Assembly (NCBI GenBank): GCA_964503315.1
Contig: CAZCZL010000001.1
Location: 372,001 to 436,000 of the forward strand
Reading direction: 5' to 3'
DNA length: 64,000 nt
DNA from: FEB-12 sp964503315
Lineage (GTDB): Bacteria > Zixibacteria > MSB-5A5 > GN15 > FEB-12
A program made the translations under genes and the position numbers. Below, in pieces: positions 34,293-41,928 of the stretch. The notes beneath the pieces were generated by a model. It ran no database searches. It was not told the origin of the DNA and saw only the letters and a program-made list of their open reading frames with translations. The stretch's first letter is position 1; each line of letters begins with the position of its first letter.

Positions 34293-36842
34293 TTACCGTT
34301 TCGCGCGACGAGCCGGTTTCGGTTTGCTGATACGCCGAGTTCGGGATTCTCCCGAGATCTTCGATTTGTCTCCTTCACGACGTCGCGGTGTTTCATCGCG
34401 ACCAAAATGCTCCAGTGTCAGCGCCATCTGATGAAGTTTTTCATCAGCCTGCGCGAAAACGGAACCGTGCGTGAAGTGACCATCCTTTTCGCGACGCCCG
34501 CCATTGACTCCGGTCAGAATAGTTATCCCTTCGGCGATCGACGCGACTGGATAGATATGGAATTTGCGCTGCTTGACGGCCTCGATGACATCGGGGCGCA
34601 ACAGCAGATCCTGTACGTTCTGATGCGGTATGATCACCCCCTGGTCCCCCTGGAGTCCACGGCTGACGCAGACATCGAAATATCCCTCTATCTTCTCATT
34701 CACTCCGCCGATGGGCTGAATCTCCCCCTTCTGATTGACCGAACCGGTGACCGCGATCCCCTGCTTTATCGGGATGCCGGTGAGCGAGGAAAGAATGGCG
34801 TATATTTCGGTAGAAGACGCGGAGTCACCATCCACGCCGCTGTAGGATTGCTCGAAAGAGATGGATGCGGACATGGCCAGCGGTTTATCCTGCGCGAACA
34901 TCTCGCGCAGCCATCCGCTAAGTACCAGCACTCCCTTGTCGTGGACCGGTCCGGAAAGATCCGCCTCCCGTTCGATATTTATCACCCCGGCTTTGCCCAG
35001 CGCCGTGTTGACCGTGATGCGGGTTGGACGCCCGAACGCGTATTCACCGATATTGTAGACCGAGAGCCCATTAATCTGCCCCACGGCTGTGCCCGAGGTA
35101 GAGACCATCAACGTGTTGTTATCGTACAGCTCCTGGATCTTCTCCTCGACCAAGTTGACTCTCATCCGTTTTCCGACTATTGCCTGGTGGACATCCTCAC
35201 GCGTCACTTTGCGTCCGCGCCGTTGTTGGGCACAGAATGCTGCTTCTCGAATGATATCTGAAATCGCTGTGAAGCGGACGGTCATTTTGGAGCGATGGCC
35301 GGAGAGTTTGCGGCCATATTCTGCGACCGCCTGGAGACCGGTCAGGTCGAATGGCGGCAGTTGATCCTGGTCGATGATCCTGCGCGTGAACTGGAAGTAG
35401 CGTTTGATATTCTCATTGTTCAACGGCATGGTGTTGTCGAATTCCGCCTTGATTCGGAATACTTTCTTGAAATCCTCATCCAGGCGGTACAGCATGCTGT
35501 AAATGTACGGCTCGCCGATCAGCACGACTTTGACATTGAATTGGATCGGCTCGGGTTTTATCCCCGACCCTGCCATCATATAGAATGGGTCGTAGCCGGC
35601 GATCTCCAGTTCGCCGTTGCGTAGCGCTCGCTTGAGCGGGTACCAGACTCCTTGCTCGCTCAAAAGGTCAAATGCGTTGATGACAAGAAACCCACCCGCC
35701 GCGCGCAGCAAAGAGCCGGCGCAAATGCGGGTGAAATCGGTCCGCCAGTAGCCGAATCGGTCGACCACACGCTCCATTGAGCCAAAGAGGTTGCGGTACG
35801 AGGGAGACCGTTCAATCACGATCGGGACACTGGTCGCCTCGGAATTGTCCAGAATGAGATTGACCGAAAACTCCTCAAACGGCTCTCGCTTGCGGTAGGG
35901 CGGCGCCTCCTCCTCGCCCCGACGTGGCTGGGCCTCGCGGAAACGATCCAGGTCGGTAGCGAGAGACTCCTCCACTTCCTCGAGATACTGAACGCAGCGT
36001 TCATCGGTGTAGCGTTTCTTGAGCAGGTTTACTTTGTCGGTGACCAGTGGCGCTACCATGGCGTGATTCAGTTTCTCGATCGCTTCTTCCATCTTGGAAG
36101 TCAGCTTCTTGGACTCGATAGTGGTGACATCGAACTCCCGACGCAGCGAGTCCCAGCGTCGACGAAGCTCATCGAGATCGGAGGCGGAGAATTTCCCCTC
36201 CTTGACAAACCGCTCAAGCTTCTCCAGCGAAGTCGGTTCGTTATCTATTAATGGCTGCATTTCGTTGCGAACGCCCAGGCCGGTTTGGATCTGGACCATC
36301 ACGAAGCCCGCTTGTGTCAGTTTATCCTCAAATGTGCCGATCAGGTCCTTCTGGCGGGTTTCGAATTCACGAACGATGCGGCTATTGCGGTCCTTGTAAT
36401 CTTCAGACAGCCAGATCTTGGGGATCACCTTGCGGAGCGAGTTGATGAGATAGGCCATGTCCTTTTTGAAGCGCTTGCCGTCGCCGGCTTTGAAATAGAG
36501 CACCCGCGGGCTGTCTTCATTGCGGAAATTGCTGACATAGCAGATATCCTGGAGCTCCGGCTTCTGCTCGGTGACCAGTTGCTCAAGAAGGTGGCGAATA
36601 GTGGACGTCCGGCCTGTCCCGCCTTGTCCGGTAACAAAAACATTGTATCCCTTGGAGCGGATCTGCAGTCCAAGCTTGATCGCCTCGACCGCCCGGTCCT
36701 GGCCTATGATGGTATCGCACGGCGCGATATCGTCGGAGGAGCGGAGCTTGGGTGGTTGCAGGTCGACGCGGTAATCGATATCGGACACCCCTAATTCTTT
36801 GGGGCGGGAAGTGTTCGAGCGAGTTTTTTTCGACTTCGCCAT
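34293..36842 (-). CDS. Lon-related ATP-dependent protease (AAA_32/LonB-like)
   Basis: 849 residues. Cytoplasmic AAA+ protease of the COG1067 type. Walker A is GQGGTGRTSTIRH (about 70-82). A long insert with a coiled-coil segment follows, then GGFLVINAFDLL and the Lon-type proteolytic domain: the catalytic Ser in GVDGDSASSTEIY and Lys in GGVNEKIEGYFD. The N-terminus keeps Ser/Thr/Lys-rich ends, and the C-terminal 40 residues are highly basic (SGESRTRRISKPKPARRAKR). Usually involved in protein quality control. Promoter at 36879-36907. Confidence 0.93.
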   Translation of the reverse strand: MAKSKKTRSNTSRPKELGVSDIDYRVDLQPPKLRSSDDIAPCDTIIGQDRAVEAIKLGLQIRSKGYNVFVTGQGGTGRTSTIRHLLEQLVTEQKPELQDICYVSNFRNEDSPRVLYFKAGDGKRFKKDMAYLINSLRKVIPKIWLSEDYKDRNSRIVREFETRQKDLIGTFEDKLTQAGFVMVQIQTGLGVRNEMQPLIDNEPTSLEKLERFVKEGKFSASDLDELRRRWDSLRREFDVTTIESKKLTSKMEEAIEKLNHAMVAPLVTDKVNLLKKRYTDERCVQYLEEVEESLATDLDRFREAQPRRGEEEAPPYRKREPFEEFSVNLILDNSEATSVPIVIERSPSYRNLFGSMERVVDRFGYWRTDFTRICAGSLLRAAGGFLVINAFDLLSEQGVWYPLKRALRNGELEIAGYDPFYMMAGSGIKPEPIQFNVKVVLIGEPYIYSMLYRLDEDFKKVFRIKAEFDNTMPLNNENIKRYFQFTRRIIDQDQLPPFDLTGLQAVAEYGRKLSGHRSKMTVRFTAISDIIREAAFCAQQRRGRKVTREDVHQAIVGKRMRVNLVEEKIQELYDNNTLMVSTSGTAVGQINGLSVYNIGEYAFGRPTRITVNTALGKAGVINIEREADLSGPVHDKGVLVLSGWLREMFAQDKPLAMSASISFEQSYSGVDGDSASSTEIYAILSSLTGIPIKQGIAVTGSVNQKGEIQPIGGVNEKIEGYFDVCVSRGLQGDQGVIIPHQNVQDLLLRPDVIEAVKQRKFHIYPVASIAEGITILTGVNGGRREKDGHFTHGSVFAQADEKLHQMALTLEHFGRDETPRRREGDKSKISGESRTRRISKPKPARRAKR

Positions 36843-36878
36843 TCAGATTCCTCCGTGGCTCGGCATGTTGGAAGCGCC

Positions 36879-36907
36879 AATATAGACCGCCTCGGGTGTT
36901 GAAACAA
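36879..36907 (-). promoter_or_regulatory. Putative promoter of the Lon-like protease gene
   Basis: Minus strand: TTGTTT, 17-base spacer, TATATT, about 37 bases upstream of the start codon. Confidence 0.5.
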
Positions 36908-36971
36908 GGCGAGAAACCATTGGCGTCGATTCCACTTGCCTTCGCACAGTTTTGCCGTTTCGTTTCCGATT

Positions 36972-37367
36972 ATGCCATCTCAACCAACAGGTGATTGGGC
37001 CGTCGCGGTCGCGGCTGTGTTGTCGGTCCTGCTTCTGCTCCTCATTATAGTGACTTTACGCGAGCGACATCGAAATCGAGTCCTAAGGGCTCTTCTGGGC
37101 TCAATGGAGCAACCTGTGCTGTTTTATGACGCACGAGACAGATTAGAGTACTGCAGCCCCGGAATCGTGCTGTTTGACCGTCAGGCATCCAAACAGATCG
37201 CCCGGCCACCGGAGCGGCCGGTGATCGGTCAGACCGCTATAGGGGAAATTGTCATCGATTTTAACCGGTATCGTTATCAGGCTAAGCTTCTGGAATACAA
37301 GCCGGGTACATTTGGGGTACTTGTGAAACTTGAATATCAGGGGAGCATAACCAAGAGTAGACCGTGA
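36972..37367 (+). CDS. Membrane-anchored small protein, possibly PAS-like
   Basis: 131 residues from the ATG at 36972; the frame opens at 36936 but the first 12 residues are not convincing. One strong N-terminal membrane helix (AVAVAAVLSVLLLLLIIVTL) is followed by a basic stretch and a soluble region. The latter begins MEQPVLFYDARDRLEYCSPG, reminiscent of the start of PAS sensor domains, but is too short to be a full sensor kinase. No family assigned. Confidence 0.55.
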   Translation: MPSQPTGDWAVAVAAVLSVLLLLLIIVTLRERHRNRVLRALLGSMEQPVLFYDARDRLEYCSPGIVLFDRQASKQIARPPERPVIGQTAIGEIVIDFNRYRYQAKLLEYKPGTFGVLVKLEYQGSITKSRP

Positions 37368-37520
37368 CACAGTGACAGCCCACCTGCCACGCATGGCAGA
37401 TGGATGGGTAAAAAAAACCTGAAAATAGGGTCAAAAAGCGAGTACAAGTAAGCTCTTCGATGGCATGACATTAACTGAGCGTCGCCCGTAAGTTGTTGGT
37501 GCGCAACATATTTAGATTGC

Positions 37521-37550
37521 TTGACAGAGGTTTTTTGAAACTGATATATT
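37521..37550 (+). promoter_or_regulatory. Strong promoter of tRNA-Glu
   Basis: Perfect TTGACA, 18-base spacer, TATATT, ending 33 bases before the mature tRNA. Confidence 0.85.
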
Positions 37551-37583
37551 CGCACGTTGCTTTTTAGCATTGCGCATTGAATT

Positions 37584-37655
37584 GGCGGTATCGTCTAGGG
37601 GTTAGGACGGATGGTTCTCAGCCATTTAACCGGGGTTCGAATCCCCGTACCGCTA
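37584..37655 (+). tRNA. tRNA-Glu (anticodon CTC)
   Basis: A full cloverleaf. Acceptor GGCGGTA pairs with TACCGCT (one G-U); D arm GTCTAGGGGTTAGGAC; anticodon stem GATGG/CCATT with loop TTCTCAG giving CTC; T arm GGGGTTCGAATCCCC; discriminator A. The 3' CCA is not encoded. It decodes GAG. Confidence 0.93.
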
Positions 37656-37662
37656 GGGTTCA

Positions 37663-37699
37663 CACCGGCAGTTATTCCCTGGCTGCCGGTGATTTTTTT
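37663..37699 (+). terminator. Intrinsic terminator of tRNA-Glu
   Basis: CACCGGCAG-11-base loop-CTGCCGGTG (37663-37691) followed by a run of seven Ts. Confidence 0.92.
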
Positions 37700-37722
37700 G
37701 TCTTCTGATTTTTCATAATAAG

Positions 37723-37754
37723 AAGGCCGGATGTTCGCGAGAACATCCGGCCTT
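37723..37754 (-). terminator. Long hairpin after the second PorV-like gene
   Basis: AAGGCCGGATGTTC-GCGA-GAACATCCGGCCTT, a perfect 14-bp stem 23 bases past the stop of the gene at 37777. The T tract on the minus strand is interrupted (CTTATTAT), so it may act in termination or mRNA end protection. Confidence 0.75.
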
Positions 37755-37776
37755 TCATTGAAACAGACTTTGTCGC

Positions 37777-38772
37777 TTAGAAGTGAATCGTCAGCGCAAA
37801 GACCTGATTGTCATCGAACACATCGGTTTCGTTCCAAGTGTAATCGAATCCGAGATCGGCAGAGCCAACCGGGATCTTCAACCCCGCTCCAAACGATGCG
37901 CCATAGAGCCAGTCTCCCTGCTCGGAGTAGTTGTAACCTGCGCGCAGGAAGTACCGATCGTTGAACGAGTACTCAGCACCACCCTGCCACTGGTCGGCAC
38001 GGTAGTTGTTGGACTGAAAATTCCCGAGCAACGCGAACGAGTTCTGACCCTGATTGATCAGATCGTAGGTCGCGCCGATCGCAATGAAGCTGGGCAGTTC
38101 AAAACTGGCGGCTTTGGCCGCGACCGGACGTCCGTTCATGTCGCGTTCAAATCCACGACCAGAGAAAGTCGCCTCCGGACCGTAGTTTTTGATCACCATT
38201 CCGATCTTCAGACCGCGCCAACGAGGATCATAGGTGAAGCCGACATCAAACGCCATTCCGCTGGCGGTGACTTCAAAAATGCTCTCATTGATGTACATCC
38301 CCGTCGCTCCAACCGCGACGCTGGCAGTGAGCTGCCTAGCGTAGCTGAAGCTGAGGACACTGAGGGTCGGATTGAACACACGGCCCGTACCATCGGGATA
38401 CTCCTCGGTCGTTTCGATCATATCACCGATCGAGACCACCTTGGCTCCAAACGCGATGGTGCCGAAGCCCTCAATAGCGGTGGCGACACCACCGAAATTG
38501 ACATCGATATCGGCCAGGTATGGCATGTGGCTGAAGGTCGCTTCCGTTCCTTCGAGCGCGGCCAGACCCGCCGGATTCCAAAAGATCGATTCAACGCCTT
38601 TGGGACTGGCTATAACGGCGCCACCAAGGGCAGTGCCGCGCGAGCCAACGGGGATCAGGAGCTCCTGACCTCCGGCCGTCCCGGTCCGACGTTCATTGGC
38701 GGCGAAAGCAGTACAGCTCAGCGCTACCAGCAACGTCAGGATCAACAGCAGGGTTCTATTTTTCATAGTCAT
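37777..38772 (-). CDS. PorV/PorQ-family outer-membrane protein (copy 2)
   Basis: 331 residues with signal peptide (about 1-24). Family signature: LIPVGSRGTALGGAVIASP then GVESIFWNPAGLAALEGTEA. The body alternates short strands and turns and ends in ALTIHF, typical of an outer-membrane barrel. Start at 38772 has GAGGAAGG upstream; an ATG two codons later is possible. Last gene of the operon TonB receptor - secreted protein - this gene, with 13 bases after the previous stop. Confidence 0.9.
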   Translation of the reverse strand: MTMKNRTLLLILTLLVALSCTAFAANERRTGTAGGQELLIPVGSRGTALGGAVIASPKGVESIFWNPAGLAALEGTEATFSHMPYLADIDVNFGGVATAIEGFGTIAFGAKVVSIGDMIETTEEYPDGTGRVFNPTLSVLSFSYARQLTASVAVGATGMYINESIFEVTASGMAFDVGFTYDPRWRGLKIGMVIKNYGPEATFSGRGFERDMNGRPVAAKAASFELPSFIAIGATYDLINQGQNSFALLGNFQSNNYRADQWQGGAEYSFNDRYFLRAGYNYSEQGDWLYGASFGAGLKIPVGSADLGFDYTWNETDVFDDNQVFALTIHF

Positions 38773-38785
38773 ATTCCTTCCTCAA

Positions 38786-41700
38786 CTAGTACTTATCGAT
38801 GACCTCGACCTCGGTGAAGACCGCCATTTTGCCGATCTTCTGTCCGACGCCAGGCGCATCGACGACCCAGAGATAGATACCTGACGCTACAGGGAGATTG
38901 TTTTCAGTCAACAGATCCCAAGTAGCGCGATCCGTTTCGTCGTTCTTCTCGATAGTTCTGAGCAACTCACCGGAAAGCGAATAGATCGAGATCTTACACT
39001 CTCTCGGGAGATGGTGGAACTGCAACTGATAGTTGCCAACCGCCGGATCATTGGCGCTGAACAGATAGTACGGGTTTGGCACTGTGACGATCTTATCAAG
39101 TCTCGCCGTAGCCTGAGAAGCAGATGCTTCTTCGGGTGCGGTCGCGGTAAAGGAGAAGACGTCATTCGGCGAATTGACATGGTTAGCATACAGGTTCATC
39201 ACCTGTGAGGCCCATGGATTGAGATTGCGACGAGCCCACGTCATGAAATACATGATCGGAATCGGGTTCGATATAGCGTCGACCTGGAAAGCCGGGTCAG
39301 GCGTCTCTGAATACGGTGCCTTGAAAATGAACAACCACTCTCGAGGACCTGCTCCGTCAACATTGCTTATATCACTATTGAGGGGCGGCATATATCTGCC
39401 GTTTACCATTCCTCCGGCGGAGTTGTTCTCCAGGAAACCAATCGCCAACCTAGTCGGTGGATCGGTTTCCATGTTCCAAGCAGAGAGAGGAACGCTCTTT
39501 ACGAAATCCTGGAAAGAGTACCCACCAACGGCATTCACAATATAAGGGGCAAATTCAGGCTGTGCCGGAGGAGCCGCAAAACCGCGGCCATAACGATACG
39601 CGTAGGATGCGTTCTCGTCATTGGGGTTGAACACGCCATCGGCATCTGTTGTCGCCAGTCGTAGCTGAATATTGACGATTTCAGGTGCCGTGACCGGTTG
39701 GGGGAATCCACCAAAGTAGCTGTAAGGGCTATGCCAACCCGCAGCTCCCTCGAAATTCTCGAAGTGAAGGTCGGAAGCGCCGCCGGCCCACGTAAAGGGA
39801 CGAGCGCCGCTTTCAAAGCACCATCCTAGCGACAGATCTTCAGGATCGCAACTCAGGAAGTCGCCAGGACTGATGGTCTTCATACCTGGCGGCGGACCGC
39901 TGACTTTCACGATCATTCCATCAATGATCTCATAGTCCTCATCATAGGTCTGATTGAATTGACTGTCGACAAGAATTGAGTCCAAAGTAAGGTCTGTTAG
40001 ACGCCAAGCTGTTCCATCATCCGTATCGAAGAAAGTCACTTCGTAATCATGACCGGTCAGTTGATTTGGATCAAGCACGTAAGCAATCACTGAGCCATCG
40101 GATGGCCCAATGTGTGTGACCGGTAAAGAGTCGCCATAATTGCTCGGGAGAATTACGTCCGCGGGCGGCGACTGAGGTATGGCGGTTACGTCTGTAATCG
40201 ACTGGAGCATCTTCGGCGTTTTGGTCCCGTCGTAAGAATACGCTTCGACTCGGAAGTAATAGGTGGTCCCGTTGTCGAGATCACCGCCTCCAATATAGTC
40301 GCGATCGATTCCGACATATCTTCGAATCTTGAGGGGCGACGAGTTCTTCACTACACGAAACTCCAACTGACCTGAGATCGGGTCGAGTTGGTAGTCAAGA
40401 ATGGCGACGCCCTGAACAGCGTAGGTCGCGATTTCGGTCCACGGACCGGATCCCGAAGCTCCCTGGTACACTGTGTACCCTTCGAATTCGAAATCACCGG
40501 GGTCAGTCTCGGACGTATCTGTCCAAGTCAGTCCGATCTCCTGATTCAACTGAGCAACAGTGACCACTGGCTTGGCCGGCGGTTCAGGAATAACAAAGTC
40601 TTCCTCATATGCCGACTGCGCGAAGATGTCATAATATCTCATGAAGGAGATCGACGACAACTGATTGGTGTACCAACCAACAACAATACCCGCCACGATT
40701 TCGGTCGAGTCTCCCGGCCGGAACGTGATGGGGCCGGTCGATTGCATGAATCGACGGTCGGCCGGGGCCACGTCAAGATCGCCGGTACGGCCCACTGGAT
40801 CTCCCGGAACCTGGAATTTGGTTCCGTTTGAGAGCGGAGTACCGTCTGAATTGAGACCTAGCATGTAATTGTAAGACTCATCGGCGCTGTTCGGGTCAGT
40901 ACCGTTGATGTACTTGTTGAACGACGCCATCGGCAGGCTTCGATAGCCGGGCCAGAGAGTACCCCATGCCTTGGCGGTATCGCCTTCAACGCCAGTGTAA
41001 ACCAGCGGTCCCTGGAAAAAGTCAAATCCAAGGGCTGGCGGCGCCTTGTAAGGTTCTACCTCTGAATAATCACCGTCAAACGCCGACGCGTTGTAGATGT
41101 ATCCCAAACCGGTTAGCGTATCCACACCAACGAGGTCATCGCTGGCGGTTCCGAGATCTGGGTCGGCCCAGAGTGAGAAGTAACAGTCTTCAAGGGTCTT
41201 GTTCCCCTTGTTATAGATCTGGAACTTCACAAAAACACAATTCCCCATCGGTCCTTCGCGATCAAACGCAAACGTGGTCTGATGTATCTCGAGACCGAGC
41301 GGAGGAGTGGACCCCGACTCGTTGTCGAAAGCCCCAATGGTATGCCAGTCATTATAGACCGACCAACACATCTGGTCGCCAATAAGCGCCGGGTTCCCCA
41401 GGGAATCCACGGGGGCGCCCTGATCGACCGGCCAATTGAGGTAATCGAAGTTCGGGTTGTTGGCCATACTATCTTTGTACAGCTTGTAGACCCGGTATTC
41501 CGGAACGTCATTCAAGGACGAAATTGGCGCGGGTGTCAAGATCGGTCCCGGAATGTATTCACTGCTGTAAATGGATACCGTCACCAGTCGTTCACCGGTA
41601 GCGGAATCGACCGCGCCGGCCCAAATGCCGGCGGCGTACAGCGGAGAAGCGACGAGCGAACCGTCCTCAATGAATTGGGTCCCATTATACGGGAAGAAGG

Positions 41701-41911
41701 TCCCGTAGTCATGCCCATAGACACCGGCCAGGTCACGTCCATAGTTGCCCTGGTTGGTGACGAACATGAAGATGTTGTTCGCGTCGATGTATGCTTCATA
41801 ATCCAGTGCAGTCACCATCCTGACCGGCGACTTAAGGCCGCTCGGCGGCGCTGCTATGGCGGTTACGCACAGCAGCAACAGCAGGATGGCAACACAACAG
41901 TTCTGTTTCAT
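38786..41911 (-). CDS. Large secreted protein with Fn3-like and C-terminal sorting module
   Basis: About 1041 residues from the ATG at 41911, preceded by AGGTGAG; an ATG at 41929 overlaps the end of the upstream gene. Signal peptide ends near TAIAAPPSG. Middle: a fibronectin III-like unit (VTVAQLNQEIGLTWTDTSE to TVYQGASGSGPW). The last 90 residues are a FlgD-like/type IX-style module: VTVPNPYYL, LPRECKISIYSLSGELLRT and ASGIYLWVVDA. Probably exported and surface-attached, possibly through the PorV-like partner encoded downstream. Function unknown. Confidence 0.85.
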   Translation of the reverse strand: MKQNCCVAILLLLLCVTAIAAPPSGLKSPVRMVTALDYEAYIDANNIFMFVTNQGNYGRDLAGVYGHDYGTFFPYNGTQFIEDGSLVASPLYAAGIWAGAVDSATGERLVTVSIYSSEYIPGPILTPAPISSLNDVPEYRVYKLYKDSMANNPNFDYLNWPVDQGAPVDSLGNPALIGDQMCWSVYNDWHTIGAFDNESGSTPPLGLEIHQTTFAFDREGPMGNCVFVKFQIYNKGNKTLEDCYFSLWADPDLGTASDDLVGVDTLTGLGYIYNASAFDGDYSEVEPYKAPPALGFDFFQGPLVYTGVEGDTAKAWGTLWPGYRSLPMASFNKYINGTDPNSADESYNYMLGLNSDGTPLSNGTKFQVPGDPVGRTGDLDVAPADRRFMQSTGPITFRPGDSTEIVAGIVVGWYTNQLSSISFMRYYDIFAQSAYEEDFVIPEPPAKPVVTVAQLNQEIGLTWTDTSETDPGDFEFEGYTVYQGASGSGPWTEIATYAVQGVAILDYQLDPISGQLEFRVVKNSSPLKIRRYVGIDRDYIGGGDLDNGTTYYFRVEAYSYDGTKTPKMLQSITDVTAIPQSPPADVILPSNYGDSLPVTHIGPSDGSVIAYVLDPNQLTGHDYEVTFFDTDDGTAWRLTDLTLDSILVDSQFNQTYDEDYEIIDGMIVKVSGPPPGMKTISPGDFLSCDPEDLSLGWCFESGARPFTWAGGASDLHFENFEGAAGWHSPYSYFGGFPQPVTAPEIVNIQLRLATTDADGVFNPNDENASYAYRYGRGFAAPPAQPEFAPYIVNAVGGYSFQDFVKSVPLSAWNMETDPPTRLAIGFLENNSAGGMVNGRYMPPLNSDISNVDGAGPREWLFIFKAPYSETPDPAFQVDAISNPIPIMYFMTWARRNLNPWASQVMNLYANHVNSPNDVFSFTATAPEEASASQATARLDKIVTVPNPYYLFSANDPAVGNYQLQFHHLPRECKISIYSLSGELLRTIEKNDETDRATWDLLTENNLPVASGIYLWVVDAPGVGQKIGKMAVFTEVEVIDKY

Positions 41912-41928
41912 AGTTGTCTCACCTTTCA

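Noticed and set aside
34179..35261. 360-codon plus-strand open frame
   Set aside because: Antisense to the Lon-like protease domain, which carries the catalytic Ser and Lys; no ribosome site.
37783..38802. 339-codon plus-strand open frame
   Set aside because: Shadow of the PorV-like gene on the other strand; no signal peptide or domain.
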